This document shows positions 6,001-8,130 of a DNA stretch of 8,130 nucleotides, in pieces. Below the pieces are notes generated by a model that had not been told where the DNA came from, made no database searches, and worked only from the letters and a program-made list of their open reading frames with translations. How positions within the stretch are numbered: position 1 is the first letter of the stretch; each line of letters opens with the position of its first letter. The DNA lies in contig JACCSL010001041.1 of NCBI GenBank assembly GCA_013812995.1, forward strand, positions 1-8,130. The letters are read 5' to 3'. Position numbers and translations under genes: made by a program. Source of the DNA: Ardenticatenales bacterium (GTDB taxonomy: Bacteria; Chloroflexota; Anaerolineae; Ardenticatenales; Ardenticatenaceae).

Positions 6001-8130
6001 CCATTAGCCGCAGTACGGTGTTCAGCAACACGGCGAAGAGTGGCGGTGGTATCTACCTGGATGTCAGCAATAGCACCCTGGTCAACAACTTCGTTACCCA
6101 TAACCGCGCCACCGCAACAGGGAGCGGCGTCTACCTGGTGGGCTCCGTTGTCACCATCAAGCACAACACCTTTGCCGGCAACAGCGGCGGTGATGGCAGC
6201 GCCCTCTACCTGACCAGCAGCAGCAGCAAGGCGAGCCAGGCCACGATGAGCAATAGCATCGTGGCGAGTCATCAGGTTGGCGTGGCGCTGGCGGCTGGCA
6301 ACACGATAGACTCGAAGGCAACGATTTGGTACAACAACATGTCCAAGACGGTGGGTACCGGAACACTTACCACCAGCGTGGCAGACGTTGTGGGCAATCC
6401 CGCCTTCGTCGATGCCAACGCCTACGACTATCACATTCTCAAGGCTAGCGTGGCCCTGGATGCCGGTATCAGCAGTGATCTTACCCTGGACGTGGATGGT
6501 CAACCGCGCCCCGGCGGAGAGGGGTACGATGTGGGGGCGGATGAATACTATCAGCCCGAGATGGTGCTCAGTATCTCTTCCACGCCTGAGCCAGCCGTGG
6601 CGGGGGACACCTTCACCTATCTATATCGTGTCAACAATACAGGCAACATCGACCTGCACGGCATCGTGACAGCGTCTCTGCCGGTGACGGTCACACCCTC
6701 AGGCGTGATGACCTGGACGAACGTGACCATTGGGCAGGGAAGCACCTGGGAACAGAACGTGTCGGTGAGTGTACCGATCACCTATGCGGGCTCGCTTCCC
6801 ACCACCATGTACGCCACGATGCAGGAAGGGGCCAAGGGAAGTCATGGGTATACGGCCACCTCGGAACGTCCCGAGGCGGGGATCGAGGCATCCGTACTGG
6901 CGTCTGCCACGGTCGTGAAGCCGGGTGACAAGATTCGGTACACCCTCGTCGTGCGAAACACAGGCAACGTTACCGTGAATGCGCGCGTTACCAATACCAT
7001 CCCTTCGCAGGTCACGACGACCGCCCTCGACCCCTTGACGTTCTCTCTGGCGTCGGGCAATTCGTGGGTGCATTCCTATGATGCGACGGTCGATACCAAT
7101 GCAACGGGGACCCTCACCAACAAGCTGGATGTCACCACGTTGCAGGGAGTTTCTCGTTCTGCCACGGCGACCACGCTCATCGGGCAACCTGCGCTGCAAA
7201 TTCACAGTCAGCCCAGTGGCGACCCTGTGGTAGCGGGCAAACCCATGACCTATACCTTGGTGCTGACCAACACCGGGAACATCACCCTGACCTCGGCCAT
7301 TACCAACACCTTCCCGCAGGGGGTGACACCGAATACGCCTAAGCTCTGGTCACAATCCATTGCGCCCGGCGTGGTTTGGACGCAGAAGCTCTCGGTAACC
7401 GTCCAGCCTGGCTTCAGTGGTCTGCTGACCAACACCCTCCAGATTACCACCAAGGAAGGGCTGAGCGGTTCTCATACCACCACCGTGCTGGCGCAACTCC
7501 CCAAACCGGGGCCAACGATCCAATCGGTCAAGAATGGGAACTGGGAGGATGCCTCGACCTGGACGCCGAGCCGGGTGCCGAACGAGAGCGACGTCGTTCT
7601 GGTGAACTCGGACCATACCCTGGATAGCACCTGCCTCTTCACCGTGGCGGGGCTGGAGAACCGGGGCATTCTCCTCTGCTCCTCCAGCAGCGCCGTCGTC
7701 ACAGTCACCCTGTCGATCTATAACAGCGGTCAAATCCTTGGGCACAACGGGGCGGAGGCGACGACGACCACCGCCGCCGAGGCAGGCGGCACCATCGAGG
7801 TGCGCGCCGATACGATCTCCAACACCGGGACGATTCAGGCCGGGGATGGCGGCGATGCCCTTGGCGCAGGGACGGGTGGCGCAGGCGGATCGGTCACGGT
7901 GATCGTACCGACTGGCGCGCTGCTCAATAGCCCCGATGGCGAGATTCTGGCGGGGAATGGCGGGGCCAGCCCCGCCGGTGTGGGTGGCCCCGGTGGGGCC
8001 GCCACCGTCGAGGGTGACAATGCGGTTCTGGACAACAAGGGCCTCATCAAGGGCGGTGATGGCGGTGACGGCAGCGCCACAGCAGCAGCTTCTAGCTCGG
8101 GCGGGGCCGGTGGTCCGGTCAGCGCTGAGG
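1..8130 (+). CDS. Giant modular beta-helix / DUF11 surface protein, partial at both ends
   Basis: The frame starting at base 3 is open for 2,709 codons without a stop. Bases 1-2 finish a preceding codon and base 8130 starts another, so both protein ends lie outside. The domain order is beta-helix end, DUF11, three complete beta-helix modules, three DUF11 domains, a G8-like segment and Gly-rich repeats. The composition (Gly, Asn, Ser, Thr, Ala; only ten Cys, all in close pairs) and the repeated extracellular-type domains point to an exported, surface-attached or released fibrous protein. A role in adhesion or cell-cell contact is inference from architecture. No signal peptide, transmembrane anchor, LPXTG or secretion-sorting domain can be seen because the termini are missing. 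No catalytic motif of a beta-helix enzyme (pectate lyase, polygalacturonase) was recognised. The reading frame and protein class are secure; the biological role is not. Confidence 0.96.
3..773 (+). other. Beta-helix module A, C-terminal part, with anchor-Q-like closing motif
   Basis: This is the end of a parallel beta-helix whose start lies left of the window. Two rungs carry the GGGLY core (residues 39-43 and 68-72), with an NNTFTEN strand between them. Residues 1-36 and about 90-110 are Tyr/Thr-rich insertions that do not fit the rung pattern. The first contains TETKVI twice, 20 residues apart. The terminal rung (SNNIF, residue 153) leads to a SNVWWN element (residues 177-182), then GDPQFVD (residue 202), and closes with GQPRLRG...DAGAYE (ending at residue 253). 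The same order ends modules B, C and D. The closing motif resembles that of 'choice-of-anchor Q domain' proteins. The role is structural by inference. Confidence 0.8.
774..1154 (+). other. DUF11-like beta-sandwich domain 1
   Basis: This domain of about 125 residues follows module A directly. It has the DUF11 pattern: a strand near KYTVRIANHSSAAV (residues 278-291), then VSNVQFQDTIP, a 'CSLGTLQPEQ' turn before a VVTIVLTVKVV strand, and a final NRVTLSSTD strand. DUF11 folds are immunoglobulin-like beta-sandwiches common in large bacterial surface proteins, where they act as spacers. Two Cys (residues 318 and 323) sit five apart in a loop and could form a disulfide after export. It is followed by a Ser/Thr/Ala-rich linker (residues 385-416) with no recognisable fold. 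It is more divergent than the three DUF11-like domains near the right end, lacking their NTGN signature. Confidence 0.75.
2004..2048 (+). other. Aromatic/hydrophobic insertion in rung 6 of module B
   Basis: Residues 668-682 (KSSKTLYLFYVMTGS) extend the turn between the xIxxN strand of rung 6 and the GGGGIY core of rung 7. Other turns here are four or five residues long. The LYLFYV core is strongly hydrophobic, which is unusual for an exposed loop. It may be a protruding hairpin or a contact patch; this is inference. Confidence 0.6.
2226..2324 (+). other. Hydrophobic Pro/Leu-rich insertion in rung 9 of module B
   Basis: After GGIFIRQ the rung departs from its pattern for about 30 residues before resuming at SAIAIRHNTI. 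The insertion contains SPLFKVYIIFPPLLLP (residues 743-758) and then a more polar KNPLAPMDLP stretch. Its several prolines argue against a standard transmembrane helix. It sits exactly between the two strands of one rung, as expected for a loop excursion from a beta-helix. Function unknown. Confidence 0.65.
2460..2543 (+). other. Strongly hydrophobic Pro-rich insertion in rung 11 of module B
   Basis: Residues 820-847 run from IPHLYFLFIPGFGFLIP into IVIPIPTFYAP, about 25 residues with almost no charge. They lie between the degenerate core TGVDLK and the conserved terminal-rung strand ATIDHTLWG. The matching position in modules C and D holds only a short loop (NVTEGSSA, ALAAGNTIDSK). The repeated Pro and Gly favour an extended, aromatic-rich loop over a membrane helix, but membrane or lipid contact cannot be excluded. 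Confidence 0.65.
2796..5063 (+). other. Beta-helix module C, complete, longest module (about 20 rungs)
   Basis: About 756 residues. The N-terminal cap has TLYVTPSGND, a paired-Cys segment (Cys952 and Cys959 in RKRCRDWKKPC), SLQQALEAASEG, and then VDKTITIQGGYY (residues 997-1008). The entry strand KPEIFGVHLIGG follows. Twenty uninterrupted rungs occupy residues 1078-1577. The terminal rung LNSIVVDQIMGINV leads to TTFWG (residue 1612) and the tail closes with DVDGEDRPRGDAPDIGADEY (residues 1668-1687), the cleanest anchor-Q-like ending in the window. At the general beta-helix rise of about 0.48 nm per coil, twenty rungs would form a rod of roughly 10 nm. The module has no insertions comparable with those in module B. 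Confidence 0.87.
3234..4733 (+). repeat. Module C beta-helix rung array (20 rungs, mean about 26 residues)
   Basis: Twenty consecutive rungs of 24-28 residues. The consensus is GG(G/A)(I/F/L)Y(L/M/V)xxSxxxIxxNTLxxNxAxx. The first core is GGGVYVIS (residue 1078) and the last is the decayed GTGIHATD (from about residue 1568). Gly is the most constant residue; position 2 or 3 is sometimes Ala or Ser (GAGIY, GGAFY, GSGLY). The Asn at the end of the second strand (NN, SN, TN, GN) probably forms an inward Asn ladder, a common beta-helix feature. At the DNA level only the GGN-GGN-GGN-ATC-TAC-CTN core recurs closely, so the rungs are old and diverged. Confidence 0.9.
5070..6548 (+). other. Beta-helix module D, complete (about 11 rungs)
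   Basis: About 493 residues, starting two codons after the close of module C. The cap has RTCFAQL, TVQAAVDAAIAGDTVKVAGTC (Cys1692 and Cys1726 at its ends) and VDKNITIRGGYS (residues 1741-1752). The segment AAVDAAIAGDTVKVA is the typical opening of many bacterial parallel beta-helix surface proteins. The entry strand is APVIENLRLSGG. Eleven rungs follow, then SNSIVASHQVGVAL, ATIWYN (residue 2106 onward), NPAFVDA, and the closing stretch DVDGQPRPGG...DVGADEY (ending at residue 2182). It is closely related to module C in cap and close and has about half its rungs. It leads directly into the three-domain DUF11 stalk. Confidence 0.88.
5430..6230 (+). repeat. Module D beta-helix rung array (11 rungs, very regular)
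   Basis: This is the most regular array in the window, with rungs of 25-27 residues. Cores run GGAVYVN, GGGFYLK, GGGVYLD, GAGIFIG, GGAFFLD, GGAFYLD, GGGIYLG, GGGIYLN, GGGIYLD, GSGVYLV and GSALYLT. Three successive rungs (cores at bases 5889, 5967 and 6042) share almost the same 18-base core, differing only at third codon positions. This is the best sign of fairly recent tandem duplication or strong codon bias. The second strand fits IxxNxIxxN. Confidence 0.9.
6558..6872 (+). other. DUF11-like domain 2 (first of three in tandem)
   Basis: About 105 residues following module D after a YYQP junction. It opens with EMVLSISSTPEPAVAGDTFTY, then has the DUF11 signature strand YLYRVNNTGNIDLHGIV (NTGN at residues 2212-2215), an SLPVTVTPSG strand, a GQGSTWEQNVSVSV strand and a closing MQEGAKGSHGY strand. 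The fold is expected to be an immunoglobulin-like sandwich acting as a spacer. It has no Cys. Its NTGN is 107 residues before that of the next copy. Confidence 0.82.
6879..7187 (+). other. DUF11-like domain 3
   Basis: The second tandem copy, about 103 residues. It begins GIEASVLASATVVKPGDKIRY, followed by TLVVRNTGNVTVNARVTNTIP (NTGN at residues 2319-2322), LTFSLASGNSWVHSYDATV, and a LTNKLDVTTLQGVSRSATATT ending. The 'PGDxIxYTLVVxNTGN' pattern is the classical DUF11 N-terminal half. Strand order matches the copies on both sides, so the three arose by tandem duplication, although they are well diverged. Confidence 0.85.
7191..7499 (+). other. DUF11-like domain 4
   Basis: The third tandem copy, about 103 residues. 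It has PVVAGKPMTYTLVLTNTGN (NTGN at residues 2423-2426), ITLTSAITNTFPQGV, an APGVVWTQKLSVTV strand and LLTNTLQITTKEGLSGSHT at the end. Its NTGN is 104 residues after that of the previous copy. A KPGP hinge (residues 2501-2504) joins it to the next segment. It is read as a rigid spacer between the rods and the distal repeat region. Confidence 0.85.
7521..7739 (+). other. G8-like or fold-entry segment with WxxxxxW motif
   Basis: The sequence changes character here. KNGNWEDASTWTPSRVPNES is followed by DVVLVNSDHTLDSTC, a short beta-rich stretch with Cys2544 and Cys2559, then VTVTLSIYNSGQI. The pattern 'G-x-W-x-(D/N)-x-x-T-W-x-x-x-x-x-P-x-x-x-D-x-V-x-(V/I)-x-x-x-H-T' resembles the start of G8 domains and of autotransporter-like beta-helix segments in large surface proteins. 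It likely caps and starts the Gly-rich beta-structure that follows. The family assignment is tentative because the motif is short. Confidence 0.55.
7722..8129 (+). repeat. Gly-rich ~35-residue repeats, a second repeat class, continuing past the window
   Basis: Four imperfect repeats begin at Asn residues 2574, 2607, 2642 and 2678, so they are 33-36 residues apart. Each has Asn, a small or polar residue, Gly, then a short aliphatic strand and a Gly/Asp-rich turn: NSGQILGHNG, NTGTIQAGDGGD, NSPDGEILAGNGG, NKGLIKGGDGGDG. Between them are TIEVRAD, SVTVIVP and ATVEGD strands. This differs clearly from the GGGIY rungs upstream. It suggests another beta-solenoid with wider coils, resembling hemagglutinin-like repeats. 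The array is cut by the window edge. Confidence 0.7.

Noticed and set aside
4758..6503. A 581-codon open frame on the minus strand, with similar shorter ones at 2007-2891 and 1161-1667
   Set aside because: The 4758-6503 frame is in exact codon register with the sense gene, opposite module D and the end of C. It stays open because the sense gene avoids TTA, CTA and TCA there, and it ends at a sense CTA codon at 4758. The one at 2007 likewise ends at a sense TCA. The antisense translation mirrors the rungs as a low-complexity repeat, and its first codon is TTG. It is best explained as a codon-bias shadow.
1251..6548. Beta-helix enzyme (pectate lyase, polygalacturonase or another polysaccharide-degrading family)
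   Set aside because: I saw no conserved catalytic Asp/Arg/Lys cluster in the rungs. The uniform repeats and multiple caps fit a structural role better.
472..7627. Several + strand open frames of 60-110 codons in the other two frames
   Set aside because: They are Arg/Ser/Pro-rich out-of-frame readings of the repeat gene, with no recognisable domain, and overlap the well-supported long frame completely.
1..8130. tRNA, rRNA, promoter, ribosome binding site, terminator or insertion sequence
   Set aside because: No gap between genes exists, and I saw no strong hairpin followed by a T-run, no transposase-like protein with inverted ends and no tRNA-like fold. All sequence is accounted for by one coding frame.

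Overview
The window lies entirely inside one very large protein-coding gene on the + strand. The frame whose codons begin at position 3 is open from edge to edge: 2,709 consecutive sense codons, with neither a start nor a stop codon that can be assigned. Residue n below means the codon starting at base 3n. I found no intergenic DNA, RNA gene, promoter, terminator, mobile element or CRISPR array. All other open frames, including a long one on the minus strand, read as shadows of this gene.

The protein is a repetitive, low-cysteine, Gly/Asn/Ser/Thr-rich polypeptide typical of secreted or cell-surface bacterial proteins. Its layout is: (A) the end of a right-handed parallel beta-helix module (3-773); one DUF11-like beta-sandwich (774-1154); a short Ser/Thr/Ala linker; beta-helix module B (1251-2789); module C (2796-5063); module D (5070-6548); three tandem DUF11-like domains (6558-7499); a G8-like segment (7521-7739); and a Gly-rich repeat region that runs off the right edge (7722-8129). 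Modules B, C and D share one architecture. Each has an N-terminal cap ending in a (V/I)TI(Q/R)GG(Y/W) strand, a PxIxxxxLxGG entry strand, an array of ~25-residue rungs with a GG(G/A)(I/F/V)Y(L/V/M) core, a conserved terminal rung ending in a Trp element, and a closing D(I/V)GADEY motif like that of 'choice-of-anchor Q' proteins. Module A shows the same ending (DAGAYE). About 41 rungs are visible.

The likely role is a long extracellular stalk or adhesin, with beta-helix rods separated or extended by immunoglobulin-like domains. No catalytic residues are recognisable, and the export signal and cell-anchoring end lie outside the window. The moderately GC-rich codon use and the combination of beta-helix, anchor-Q-like and DUF11 domains suit a free-living environmental bacterium. 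Chloroflexota is my best guess, but it is weak, and Myxococcota, Planctomycetota or another phylum could equally encode such a protein.
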